36,560 nt of DNA, from positions 1 to 36,560 of the forward strand of contig JAQTLX010000024.1 in the NCBI GenBank assembly GCA_028714695.1, written 5' to 3'. The stretch is from Ignavibacteria bacterium (GTDB lineage Bacteria; Bacteroidota; Ignavibacteria; Tepidaquicellales; Tepidaquicellaceae). Positions 16,563 through 25,597 of the stretch are shown piece by piece. Each line of letters begins with the position of its first letter. Positions within the stretch are counted from its first letter, which is position 1. The notes beneath the pieces are model-generated. The model searched no databases. It was not told the DNA's origin and worked only from the letters and a program-made list of their open reading frames with translations. Made by a program: the position numbers and the translations under genes.

Positions 16563-17744
16563 ATGGATTCCAAAAAATTACGATTTAATTCCAAGTTAAT
16601 TCACGGCGGAGCATATAAGGATGAGTTTAATTCCGTAAACGTCCCCATTTATCAGACATCAACATTTGCATTCGATACAGCCGAAGAAGGCGAAAAATGT
16701 TTTCTCGGAGAATCGAACGGTTTCATTTATACCCGTCTGGGCAACCCGACAATCAAAGCGCTGGAAAACTGCATTTCAGAATTATGCGGCGGATTCGGCG
16801 GCATTGCGGTCGGCTCGGGCATGGGCGCGGTAAACACAATTTACATGGCATTGCTAGAAAAAGGCGCGCACATGATAGGTACGGCGGCGGTTTACGGACC
16901 TTCAAGAGGCGTGATGGAAGACCACTGGTCAAGATTCGGAGTAGAATCTTCGTGGGTCGATACAACCAACATGGATAACATCAGAAAAGCGATTAAACCG
17001 AATACGAAAGTTTTATATATAGAAACTCCCGCAAATCCCACGCTTGATATTACTGATTTAAGAGAATGTTCGAAGATTGCAAAAGAGCACAATCTTCTTC
17101 TTGTTGTCGATAATACATTTTCGTCGCCTTACCTTCAGCGTCCGCTTGAATACGGCGCAGACGTAGTGTTTCATTCAATGACAAAATTCATTAACGGTCA
17201 TGCGGATATAGTGGCAGGAATAGTTGTCGCGAAAGACGAAGCGCTTTATAAGAAACTCAGGACTATGATGATATCGCTCGGATGCAACATGGACCCGCAT
17301 CAGGCATTCATGGTGCTGCGCGGAATAAAGACGCTTGCGCTTCGAATTGAAAGAGCGCAGGACAACGCAATGAAGATTGCGGAATGGCTTGAGAAGCACC
17401 CGAAGATAGAATGGGTAAAATATCCGGGACTTAAATCGCATCCCCAGCATGAGATTGCAAAGAAGCAGATGTCGGGATTCGGCGCGATGATAAGTTTCGA
17501 ACTTAAAGGCGGATTCGACGCGGGAAAAACTTTGATGAACAACGTGAAACTTGCGACGCTTGCAGTATCGCTCGGAGGAGTAGAAACGCTTATCGAACAC
17601 CCGGCATCAATGACGCATTCGAAAGTTTCAAAAGAAAACAAACTGAAGGCTGGAATAACAGAAGGTCTTGTGCGCTATGCTGTCGGCATTGAAGACGTCA
17701 ATGACCTTATCGAAGATCTGGAACAGGGTCTCGCAAAATGCTGA
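16563..17744 (+). CDS. Cys/Met-metabolism PLP enzyme (methionine gamma-lyase/cystathionine synthase type)
   Basis: The 393-residue fold-type I PLP enzyme belongs to the trans-sulfuration family. Signatures include YTRLGNPTI near residue 58, VYIETPANPT-type sequence, the PLP lysine K208 in SMTKFINGHAD, GGVETLIEHPASMTHS and a C-terminal GLVRYAVGIEDVNDLIEDL. It could be methionine gamma-lyase, cystathionine gamma-synthase or O-acetylhomoserine sulfhydrylase. The segment after the substrate-side tyrosine reads VYGPSRGVMEDHW and lacks the YGCT cysteine typical of dedicated methionine gamma-lyases, so I leave the substrate open. It starts 54 nt after kdsC and ends before a strong terminator. Confidence 0.88.
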   Translation: MDSKKLRFNSKLIHGGAYKDEFNSVNVPIYQTSTFAFDTAEEGEKCFLGESNGFIYTRLGNPTIKALENCISELCGGFGGIAVGSGMGAVNTIYMALLEKGAHMIGTAAVYGPSRGVMEDHWSRFGVESSWVDTTNMDNIRKAIKPNTKVLYIETPANPTLDITDLRECSKIAKEHNLLLVVDNTFSSPYLQRPLEYGADVVFHSMTKFINGHADIVAGIVVAKDEALYKKLRTMMISLGCNMDPHQAFMVLRGIKTLALRIERAQDNAMKIAEWLEKHPKIEWVKYPGLKSHPQHEIAKKQMSGFGAMISFELKGGFDAGKTLMNNVKLATLAVSLGGVETLIEHPASMTHSKVSKENKLKAGITEGLVRYAVGIEDVNDLIEDLEQGLAKC

Positions 17745-17771
17745 GATAAAATTCAGTGATATGAATAATTG

Positions 17772-17800
17772 ACGGGCAGAAGATTTCTGCCCGTTTTTTT
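17772..17800 (+). terminator. Rho-independent terminator after the PLP enzyme gene
   Basis: ACGGGCAGAA (17772-17781) pairs perfectly with TTCTGCCCGT (17785-17794) across a 3-nt loop and runs into seven T residues (17794-17800). It closes the lon-to-PLP-enzyme gene block. Confidence 0.95.
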
Positions 17801-17814
17801 ATACCTGCTTTTAT

Positions 17815-18393
17815 TTACTCCGGTAATAACTCTTTCCCAACAGCAAAAGCATCGCCGAGTTTTTCTCCGACATTATAATACGCCGAACTGCCGAACGAAC
17901 CCCAGAAAATAGGACGCACCTTTTCGATGTCGGGTACTTGTTTTGAATTTAATATTTCCTCGTTTGCGGCTATTCCAATAATTTCTCCGATGAACATTGT
18001 ATGCATGCCAAGATTAATGTGCTGCACCAGTTTGCATTCAAGCGCATACGGAAATTCTTTTACGACAGGGGCATTTACAAGTTTGCTCTTTTCGGGAGTG
18101 AGGTTTGTTAATTTGAACTTATCGTGCTCCCTGCCCGATATCATGCCCGCCAGATCGGCCTCCTTAAAATATTTTTCAGAAGGGAAATTCACCGTGAATG
18201 ATTCGGTCTGCATTATATTATGGAAAGTAAGTGTCGCTTCCCTGAGAGACACGCTTATACACGGCGGTTTGCTTGACGCTATTCCTCCCCATGCGGCATT
18301 CATTATATTCGGCTTGCCGTCGGGGCAATAAGTCCCGATGATTAGTACGGGAGATGGAAGTAAAACTGTTTGAGGTGGAAGTGATATTTTCAT
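17815..18393 (-). CDS. Flavin reductase-like FMN-binding protein (flavoredoxin type)
   Basis: The 192-residue protein has the flavin-reductase-like split-barrel fold typical of flavoredoxins. Near the N-terminus it has LLPSPVLIIGTYCPDGKPNIMNAAW-like sequence, then a CISVSLREATLTFHNI strand-helix and SFTVNFPS. Such proteins bind FMN and serve in electron transfer or reductase reactions; the partner is unknown. It faces the PLP enzyme gene convergently, with the terminator at 17772-17800 between them. It appears to be a single-gene unit. Confidence 0.82.
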   Translation of the reverse strand: MKISLPPQTVLLPSPVLIIGTYCPDGKPNIMNAAWGGIASSKPPCISVSLREATLTFHNIMQTESFTVNFPSEKYFKEADLAGMISGREHDKFKLTNLTPEKSKLVNAPVVKEFPYALECKLVQHINLGMHTMFIGEIIGIAANEEILNSKQVPDIEKVRPIFWGSFGSSAYYNVGEKLGDAFAVGKELLPE

Positions 18394-18983
18394 TATAGTT
18401 TAAAAGTTTTTTCATTCGGCATTTGCGCCGATGAATTCAAATTTTTCTTTATGAATAAATAATTCAAAATTGTCAGCATCTCAAAAATGTATCAGACTGA
18501 TTGAAATATCAAGGAAAATATATTTTGGCTGCGGGATATATTTTGCCGGAATATTCTACATTATTCGGTTAGAAATGCTTTCGCGAAAATCGGGGCTCTT
18601 GTTTGATAATCCGTTTGTATTACTTTTCTGCGGATAGTAAAAAATGATCTTACCTGTTTGTCATTCCCGCGAACCCGTGAAGCGGCTCGCTTTTAAAGCG
18701 GGAATCACAACTCAAACAGATACATTTCAGGCACTACTCCGGTGTGTTGTTACTTAAATCATTATTACAGGCTTTCGGTACACCGCAATAATAGTGGCCC
18801 GGGACTCAGGCAAAATATCAGGCGTCTTAAAAAATATATGTTATTTATCTTGTTTATTAATTAAATTGTTGCAATATTTTAAACAAACAACTTCTATTTC
18901 ATAATCAAAAAACACTTATTAGGCATACGAATACTACGTCTTTAACGACACCTTGAAATATTTAGTAAATAAAAACAAATGTT
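18394..18983. other. 590-bp gap without a convincing gene
   Basis: No open frame of note and no tRNA-like fold is apparent. The stretch holds one dispersed inverted-repeat element (18659-18709) and otherwise A/T-rich sequence. It separates the flavoredoxin-like gene from the lipoprotein cluster, so it must contain divergent promoters that I cannot place. Confidence 0.6.
18659..18709. repeat. Dispersed TGTCATTCCCGC inverted-repeat element
   Basis: ATTCCCGC (18663-18670) pairs with GCGGGAAT (18698-18705). The left end, GTTTGTCATTCCCG, matches that of the element at 10338 (GTTTGTCATCCCG) apart from one base, and both contain GGCTCGC inside. It is non-coding. Confidence 0.55.
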
Positions 18984-19079
18984 ATGCCGACAGTCAATGG
19001 ATGTCAAATAACTGAAAATTATATATCTTTTTCTTGTTTCACTAATCCCAAATCGATATCAACCTCAAAATTTTATATT

Positions 19080-19451
19080 GCAATATTTTCAAAATCCAGA
19101 TATTTCTTTTTATTATTGCAGATTTGTATAATATCCGGATGCGAGAAAGATAATCCGGTTGTACAAAATCCCGGCTTTCAACTCGACACTGCTAAATTTC
19201 TATGGGTGACTACACCGATTCCTTTTAATGATTTTTATTATCCTGGTCTATGGGCCGCGGACACAGAGGATGTATTTGTAAATAACCGGCTTTATAGAGC
19301 ATTGTTACATATTAAAGGCGTTCAGGTAGATATCATGTATTATCCTGACAGTACCAGTTACAATTATATAGATGGCTTAAGCCCTAATGAAGGATATATG
19401 GTATGTTCAAAATATAAAGACGGCAGACGGCAGCCTGCACTAAATGGATAA
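19080..19451 (+). pseudogene. Truncated paralog of the 20997-22049 lipoprotein
   Basis: From codon 19080 the reading frame aligns without gaps to residues 1-150 of the intact paralog, including ISGCEKDNPVV and FQLDTAKF and the segment VDIMYYPDSTSYNYIDGL. The paralog's ATG is replaced by GCA at 19080-19082, and the signal peptide has gained Arg and Gln in its hydrophobic core. The frame ends after QPALNG, where the paralog continues for another 200 residues. The frame does extend upstream to an ATG at 18984, but that extension does not resemble a signal peptide. A broken gene is the best reading. Confidence 0.75.
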
Positions 19452-19492
19452 TATTTAATCAAATAAATAATAAAATCAAAGCAGTAAATACC

Positions 19493-20545
19493 ATGTTCAA
19501 AACAAATGATATTTTCCGATTATTAGCGTTTATTCCGGCTTCAATTTTTTTAATAATCATTATTTTGGAATTAACTTCCTGTTCAGACGAGATTACATCA
19601 TCAGGCTTTATTGGTTTTGATAGCGCGCGTTTTTTATGGCATCAGGACACAATACCCATAATTGGTATTAATCCGAACCTCTACACACCGGACTCAAACA
19701 ATATTTTTATCGTCGGAATGAATGAGAACAGTGAATATGATGTTGCCTGGATTACAGTTAATTCAAAACAGTATTTTAGCTTTCCAACTGAGGAGGCTTA
19801 TTTGATGCTTGGGGCTGATAATAGTTCGTTTCTATTTGGTATGTCGAAGATTGATAATTGGAAGAAGCCAATAGCGTGGAAATGGTCCGGAACAGGTTTT
19901 GATAAATTAACAACTAATTACATCGATAGCATTAGTATTGGTATCTCCTCAGGATGTTTCATAAATCAAAATGAAATTTGGCTGGGGTGCACAAATGGCG
20001 TGATATTAAAATTCAATGGAATCGATTTTCAGAAATCGAATATCCCGGACACTTTGGTTATTAAGCGTGTATTTCTTGATCGAGATAACAAATTAAAATT
20101 ATTGGCATATTACTTCAATTATAATGTGGGAATGACATATACTATATTCGAATATAAAAACGATGCATGGGAAAAGATATATACGGGCTTTTATGCCCGA
20201 AGTGAGAAATCATACGATATATTAAACAAAGATGTTTTCGCATACGGCGAAGATGGAATTTATTCTTTCGATGGTCAAAACCTCCATAAAGTAATTCAAT
20301 ATTACAAGATGTCTTTTCTTTATCGAGGCGCGGGAACATCTTTGAATGATTTTATCGGCATTGGAAGAGGTAATGATATTCCATATCAAGGATTTGTATT
20401 TCATTGGAACGGCAAAAAATGGAGCAAGGAATTATATGGATTTGATGGTTCGGCACCACAAATAAATATGGTGTCCGAAAATTATTATATCGCGATCAAT
20501 CAGGATATTTTCGGCACAATTATATACAAAGGACAAAAAAAATAA
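19493..20545 (+). CDS. Lipoprotein of the four-member paralogous family, probable beta-propeller
   Basis: The 350-residue protein has an N-terminal hydrophobic segment ending in a lipobox (LTSC, Cys about 30). The mature part has repeated Trp/Gly-containing strands, such as AWKWSGTGFDKL, EIWLGCTNGVILKFNG, IYSFDGQNL and VFHWNGKKW, that suggest a beta-propeller or similar all-beta fold. It shares length, the FDSARFLW motif after the lipobox and a C-terminal [NF]YYxxI ending with the genes at 20997 and 31879. I recognise no named family. It starts 41 nt after the broken paralog. The codons are more A/T-rich than in the housekeeping block. Confidence 0.78.
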   Translation: MFKTNDIFRLLAFIPASIFLIIIILELTSCSDEITSSGFIGFDSARFLWHQDTIPIIGINPNLYTPDSNNIFIVGMNENSEYDVAWITVNSKQYFSFPTEEAYLMLGADNSSFLFGMSKIDNWKKPIAWKWSGTGFDKLTTNYIDSISIGISSGCFINQNEIWLGCTNGVILKFNGIDFQKSNIPDTLVIKRVFLDRDNKLKLLAYYFNYNVGMTYTIFEYKNDAWEKIYTGFYARSEKSYDILNKDVFAYGEDGIYSFDGQNLHKVIQYYKMSFLYRGAGTSLNDFIGIGRGNDIPYQGFVFHWNGKKWSKELYGFDGSAPQINMVSENYYIAINQDIFGTIIYKGQKK

Positions 20546-20996
20546 TCTAAACTCAAATTAAACTAATATAAAAAATGTGTTTATCAATATTCATTTAAAT
20601 CAAAACACGGATACGGAGAATGTACAACAAAAGGACCATAGAAACAAACTCACGGAAGGGCATACGGATTTACGGAATAAACATCAAAATAACTACGAGT
20701 TTTTAAAAAGGGACTGACACGATAATTAGAATCGTCCGCGAAAGATAGATTCAAATAAATTTATATTAAAATATAAATATATTTAAGTGCCAGCCCTTTG
20801 GAGAAATTAAGACTATTTATGATATTATTAAAGTCTGTAAAAAACGTGCAAGTAAAGTTAAATTGCATGTAGATTCAATATAATCTTTTAAAATTCGCAG
20901 TATCTGCCTTAGCAGAATGGTAAAAAATAAAATTAAGAATTATTAAAATAATAAAAGAACTCTGCTGTAATCTGATAAATTAAATTTTAATTAATT
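20546..20996. other. 451-bp gap in the lipoprotein cluster
   Basis: No gene is supported. The stretch contains an imperfect inverted repeat of about 13 bp, AAAGGGACTGACAC-like (ending 20720) against GTGCCAGCCCTTT (20787-20799). A/T-rich sequence follows up to the next start codon. It could be a decayed small mobile element or only the promoter region of the 20997 gene; I cannot decide. Confidence 0.5.
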
Positions 20997-22049
20997 ATGA
21001 AATTCTCGAAACTCCTATATCCCGTTCTATTATTACTGATTTGTATAATATCAGGATGCGAGAAAGATAATCCAGTAGTAAAAAATCCCGGCTTTCAACT
21101 TGACACTGCTAAATTTCGATGGGAGGCAACACCGATTCCTTTCGATGATTTTTACGGTCAAGGATTATGGGCAGTTGACACAAATGAAGTATTCGTAAAT
21201 AACTTTTTTTATAAAGCACTCTTGCATATAAGAGGCATCCAGGTAGATATAATGTATTATCCTGACAGTACAAATTATCATTACATCGATGGCTTAAACC
21301 CTTCCGAAGGATATATGGTATGTTCGAGATATAAAGACGATAGGTGGCAGCCTGTAATAAAACGGTGGAACGGCACTTCATTTACCGATATCCCTATCGC
21401 TTATAATTTCAAAAAACCATTTGATCCATCCTGTTTTTATCTGAAAAGCCCATCTGAGATGTGGATTGGCGATCAGGGCTTTCTTCACAAATTCGACGGC
21501 GTTAACCTGACTCAACAATATTTACAGGATACCGAAATAGTCCCGATAAAAATATTTCTTGACCCGGATAATCACCTGAAATTTCTCGGAAGAAAATATC
21601 TTGATTCGATAACACATGAATATGTTTTTGAGCAAAACGGCAATAACTGGGTTAAAATATTTGAAGATACGCATCTTGTCTGGGACAAATATTATGAAGT
21701 AATGAGTAATTTTGTTTATGTTTATCAGTACCGAAATATATACAAACTCGATGGCAGTGTTTTAACTCTAGCACTGAAATTGCCTCCAGAAGTAAGTTTG
21801 CGCCTTCCTTTTGCAGGTAGTTCATTCAATGATTTTATGGCAGGCGGTTATGTAAAAGGAGGAACGCCCCCCGGAACAGTTTTATATTGGGACGGGACTA
21901 ATTGGAGTAGCGAAAGAGCCGACGGTTATTATGTCTCTTATTCAGACAACACTTATATACAGAGAATTAATAACAACTTTTATTGCGGTATTGTTCAGAA
22001 TGTTCCAGTTCCATTTTTAATTCGCGGATTTAGAAAAACAAAAATGTAA
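20997..22049 (+). CDS. Lipoprotein of the four-member paralogous family, intact copy
   Basis: The 350-residue protein has a 20-residue signal peptide with lipobox ISGC (Cys 21). CEKDNPVV and a FQLDTAKFRW motif follow. The body has repeated strand-turn units such as VIKRWNGTSFTDI, EMWIGDQGFLHKFDG, IYKLDGSVL and VLYWDGTNW. It is the intact parent or sister of the broken copy at 19080-19451 (near-identical in several blocks) and a more distant relative of 19493-20545 and 31879-32922. The protein is probably surface- or periplasm-facing. The function is unknown, and no catalytic motif is visible. Confidence 0.8.
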   Translation: MKFSKLLYPVLLLLICIISGCEKDNPVVKNPGFQLDTAKFRWEATPIPFDDFYGQGLWAVDTNEVFVNNFFYKALLHIRGIQVDIMYYPDSTNYHYIDGLNPSEGYMVCSRYKDDRWQPVIKRWNGTSFTDIPIAYNFKKPFDPSCFYLKSPSEMWIGDQGFLHKFDGVNLTQQYLQDTEIVPIKIFLDPDNHLKFLGRKYLDSITHEYVFEQNGNNWVKIFEDTHLVWDKYYEVMSNFVYVYQYRNIYKLDGSVLTLALKLPPEVSLRLPFAGSSFNDFMAGGYVKGGTPPGTVLYWDGTNWSSERADGYYVSYSDNTYIQRINNNFYCGIVQNVPVPFLIRGFRKTKM

Positions 22050-22079
22050 GTAATAGACGAAATATATCTTCCCGTTTCT

Positions 22080-23561
22080 TTATACTTGCCTCTTATTTTT
22101 CTTATAAGCCAGTTCATGCGCTTTGTCCGTTATCCAGTCTCTCATCATATAATATGCTTTATCGTTTTCTATTTCGTGTAAAATCAGTTCGGGGTCTTTT
22201 TTATATGGGTTCGCGTGATAATTCAGAAGTTTAAGAAGTTTATCGAGAAACCTTTTAAAGTACGCAATATGTATTTCGGGGATTTTGCTTTTATTGTTTT
22301 TAAGATAATGCTTCGACCTGTCAACTTCGGAATACGCCTCTTCATATCTTCTCATTTCGTAATAACTTGCCAGTTTATACCTCAGTGAATCTATCTGATG
22401 CATATTGTTCCTGCTTCGGTATTTTTCAATCGCCGCCAGCGCTTTTTCGAATTCCCTTCTGTAAAATTTAATTCTTACTTCGGCAAGATTAATTTCGTCT
22501 CCGCGTATATTCGCGGGCAAGAGCGGCGAATATTTTTTAATCACGCTTTCCGCCCATTTGTACTGCCCGACCTTAATTCCCGCGATAATATACTCCCTGA
22601 AAACACTTGCGGGATAACTGCACTGTTTTAAATCGGATACCAGATTGTTCTTCAGTTTCCTTTTGTATAAACGGTAAAGATTTTCGTAATATTTTCGTTC
22701 GCCTTTGTTCACTTTAACAATGTAATAAGTCATGAACATCCTGTACATTTCCGTACGAAAATATTCGGTAAAATTATTCTCTTCCTCATAAAATTTGTCG
22801 AGCGCCTTTCCGATATACTTTTCGTTGTCAGGGCTGCCGAATGCTTTAAAAATATAATAACGCAATGCGGGTACAGTAAAAATCTTATCGTCAAATTTTT
22901 CCTGCTTTTCAAAAAATTTATCGCCTAAAACAGACTTCGTAAATTCAAGTACGGGATTGTAATCGTTGTTTAAACTGTAATATTCCTGTATTTGCAGTTC
23001 CTGTCCGGTGCGGTAAAGACTGCAAAGCAAATCGGCAAGCAGTATTTTACTGTGCGCGAAGTAATTGTTCATTGCCTCTTTGGGATTTTTCTTCATTTGA
23101 TAATACGCGCCTTTGTTAAGAACCATTTCCTGAATATGCTTATAAGATTCTTCGTTGAATATATTTTTTTCCGGTACATCTCTTGATTTCATACCGTCTT
23201 TATAATACAAATCAACGAGTCCGCGGGTAAGCAGTTCTCTGTCGTAATAATTTCTCGCCGCTATCGGTTCTTTTTTATACGCGCATAATTCAAGAAACTT
23301 TCTTGTGAGTTCAAGTACTTCAGTCTGGCGGTTGAACAGCGTTTGTCTGTTGTAAGTTTTTCCGTATGCTTTTTTGAACATTGCTGCCGCGGGAATTGTT
23401 TTTAAATCCATGCCGTCGGAGAAACACTTATTAAGTACACGTATAAGCGGAACAAATTTTCTTCCGGTCAACGCATCGACTGATTTAAAATATTTTTTAT
23501 ATTCTTCCCAATCCTCATTTGAAAAAGTTTTTAACACCTCTAAAAGATGCTTATTTACCAT
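22080..23561 (-). CDS. Helical hypothetical protein, 493 residues
   Basis: There is no signal peptide or transmembrane segment, so it is probably cytoplasmic. The sequence is rich in Lys, Tyr, Glu and Leu and looks all-helical. Several stretches resemble TPR-like pairs, for example YRREFEKALAAIEKYR and LASYYEMRRYEEAYSEVD. The N-terminus (LLEVLKTFSNEDWEEYKKYF, then RVLNKCF) resembles uncharacterised helical-repeat proteins of Bacteroidota that begin with a short death-fold-like helical block. I give no function. It ends 30 nt from the convergent lipoprotein gene. Confidence 0.75.
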   Translation of the reverse strand: MVNKHLLEVLKTFSNEDWEEYKKYFKSVDALTGRKFVPLIRVLNKCFSDGMDLKTIPAAAMFKKAYGKTYNRQTLFNRQTEVLELTRKFLELCAYKKEPIAARNYYDRELLTRGLVDLYYKDGMKSRDVPEKNIFNEESYKHIQEMVLNKGAYYQMKKNPKEAMNNYFAHSKILLADLLCSLYRTGQELQIQEYYSLNNDYNPVLEFTKSVLGDKFFEKQEKFDDKIFTVPALRYYIFKAFGSPDNEKYIGKALDKFYEEENNFTEYFRTEMYRMFMTYYIVKVNKGERKYYENLYRLYKRKLKNNLVSDLKQCSYPASVFREYIIAGIKVGQYKWAESVIKKYSPLLPANIRGDEINLAEVRIKFYRREFEKALAAIEKYRSRNNMHQIDSLRYKLASYYEMRRYEEAYSEVDRSKHYLKNNKSKIPEIHIAYFKRFLDKLLKLLNYHANPYKKDPELILHEIENDKAYYMMRDWITDKAHELAYKKNKRQV

Positions 23562-23735
23562 AAAGCCAATATATTATTTTGGGTATAATATTTTTCTGAA
23601 TAATACGACAAAATAAGCATTTCCCGTGATTATTTCACTTCTTTTTGGGTAATTATGGAATATTATTTCTTTGTAAAATGTTACAGATAATAATAAATTA
23701 TAGAAAATATTATTTTAAAATTTAAATAAGTCGAA

Positions 23736-25445
23736 ATGAAAAGATATATTCTTCTGGCAATATTATTTGTTATTGCAAGCGCTGCTTCGGCTCAATGGAC
23801 ATCGAATACCTCGGTGAACACAAAGGTATGCGATACAACGGGCGAGCAGACATTGTGCAAGATAGCGCTCACATCGGACGGCGGCTGTTATATAGGCTGG
23901 TTTGACCAAAGAAGCGGTTCATACGCGGTATATCTGCAAAGATTAAATCCGCAGGGATATCTTCAGTTTCCTGCAGACGGTTTGCTTATAAGCAACAACC
24001 CGCAGAGTTCGTCGCTTGTTGACTGGAGTTTAGCGGTAGACGACAGCGATTGCTGCGTGCTTGCATTCACGGATACCCGCGCGGGAAGTTCGATTAATCC
24101 TTACGCATACAGAATAAATCCTGCGGGACAATTTTTGTGGGGCGCGAACGGAATAGCGTTGACAGATTCTTCCGCTGTATATCAGGCAAATCCGAAAGTG
24201 ATTCCGACATCAGACGGAAACGTAGTGATAGCGTGGCAGTATAATAATAACAACGCCATGCAGAAATTAAACAAAGCAGGCGTAAAGCAATGGGGCTCCG
24301 CGCCTATCAAGATTTACGGCAATCTTTCAATCGGCGAGAAATTCAACTATCCCACAGGAGTTGCATCTGATAACGGCAGTGTAATTTTATACTGGATTGG
24401 GTACACGGGTTCCTTTATCAGTCCGAGCAATTTCAAGACATACACACAAAAATATTCTTCGGCGGGAACGGGTCTCTGGGGAAATCCGCAGGACACATTA
24501 TTTAATCTCGGTCAGGCGCAGGGAACCTATCAGCCGAGCATTTATTCAGACGGAAACAACGGGGCAATTTACGTATGGCAAAGTTACGTAGCGGGTCCGA
24601 CAAACTGTTATGTACAAAGAAAAAATTCGGCGGGGCAAATTCAATTTCCCGTTAACGGCGCAACGGTCGGTGTAGTAAATTCAAATCTTCGTTTTGCGCC
24701 TTCGGCGGCTTATATGCCTTCGACGGGAGAGACGTACGTGTTCTGGCAGGAAAAGAATTCGCTACAATCCATGATAGGTGTTTACGGTCAGAAGTTTTCT
24801 TCGAACGGAACAAGGTTATGGCCCGATGCGGGGCAGGTAATAAAACCGATGGACGGCAATTCATTCAACGGGCTTGCAACTATAATAAAAGATACTTCGA
24901 TATATGTATACTACAATGAAATAGCGAGTGTTAACGGAACAATAAAGGCATGCAAAATGAACCGCGACGGCGTATTGCAATGGGGCGGAAGCATTATAAC
25001 TCCTGCATCCGCGACAAGCGCGAAAGGCAGACTGGGCGCGGTTATGACGTCAACAGGAATGTCAATTCTCGCATTCACCGATTCAAAGGTTGACGCGAAC
25101 GGCATCTATGCGCAGAATATTAATCCGAACGGCTCTTTCGGTCCGCCGACGGGAATTATTCCAATTAACACGACTACACCCGGAACATTCTCCCTGAATC
25201 AGAATTATCCGAACCCGTTTAATCCTTCAACTGAAATCAGTTACAGCATAAAAGAAAATAGTTTTGTAACACTAAAAGTTTACAACATTCTCGGCAAAGA
25301 AATTGCGGCACTTGTGAATCAGAATCAGAAACAGGGTGCATATACTGTATCATTCAAAACATCGAATCTTTCGAGCGGCATTTATTTTTATAAACTGACC
25401 GCCGGCAGCTTTGTTGATACTAAGACAATGATGCTGATAAAATAA
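23736..25445 (+). CDS. Secreted protein with T9SS type A sorting domain
   Basis: The 569-residue protein has a signal peptide ending ASAASAQ (about residues 1-19). The body of about 460 residues has repeated short beta units (GxxVIAWQYNN, AIYVWQSY, TYVFWQEKN, MSILAFTD) that look like a beta-propeller or sialidase-type repeat. The C-terminal sorting domain of about 80 residues begins near NYPNPFNPSTEISY. It includes VTLKVYNILGKEI and ends SGIYFYKLTAG then TMMLIK. The domain sends the protein through the outer membrane by type IX secretion. The body gives no substrate hint. Confidence 0.85.
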   Translation: MKRYILLAILFVIASAASAQWTSNTSVNTKVCDTTGEQTLCKIALTSDGGCYIGWFDQRSGSYAVYLQRLNPQGYLQFPADGLLISNNPQSSSLVDWSLAVDDSDCCVLAFTDTRAGSSINPYAYRINPAGQFLWGANGIALTDSSAVYQANPKVIPTSDGNVVIAWQYNNNNAMQKLNKAGVKQWGSAPIKIYGNLSIGEKFNYPTGVASDNGSVILYWIGYTGSFISPSNFKTYTQKYSSAGTGLWGNPQDTLFNLGQAQGTYQPSIYSDGNNGAIYVWQSYVAGPTNCYVQRKNSAGQIQFPVNGATVGVVNSNLRFAPSAAYMPSTGETYVFWQEKNSLQSMIGVYGQKFSSNGTRLWPDAGQVIKPMDGNSFNGLATIIKDTSIYVYYNEIASVNGTIKACKMNRDGVLQWGGSIITPASATSAKGRLGAVMTSTGMSILAFTDSKVDANGIYAQNINPNGSFGPPTGIIPINTTTPGTFSLNQNYPNPFNPSTEISYSIKENSFVTLKVYNILGKEIAALVNQNQKQGAYTVSFKTSNLSSGIYFYKLTAGSFVDTKTMMLIK

Positions 25446-25511
25446 AGAAAATATTTTTTGGCAGTCCGTTGATTTTTTAGGCCGGAGTGCTCATCAAATA
25501 ATTTTTCGTTT

Positions 25512-25558
25512 GTTCTCCTTTAAATAAAAAGCCCGTGTTTAGGTGACGCGGGCTTTTT
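25512..25558. terminator. Bidirectional terminator, left copy of a 47-bp direct repeat
   Basis: AAAAAGCCCG (25526-25535) pairs with CGGGCTTTTT (25549-25558). The stem is extended inward by a G-C and a wobble pair. It lies between the convergent T9SS cargo genes and can serve both. The full 47 bp are repeated without change at 27189-27235. Confidence 0.9.
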
Positions 25559-25597
25559 ATAATTTGAAAATAAAACGATTTGTGTTGTGCTACGCTA

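Noticed and set aside
18984..19079. N-terminal extension of the broken lipoprotein frame
   Set aside because: It has no signal-peptide character and no counterpart in the intact paralog.
20705..20800. Mobile element at the imperfect inverted repeat
   Set aside because: The arms are short and mismatched, there is no transposase and no clear target duplication.
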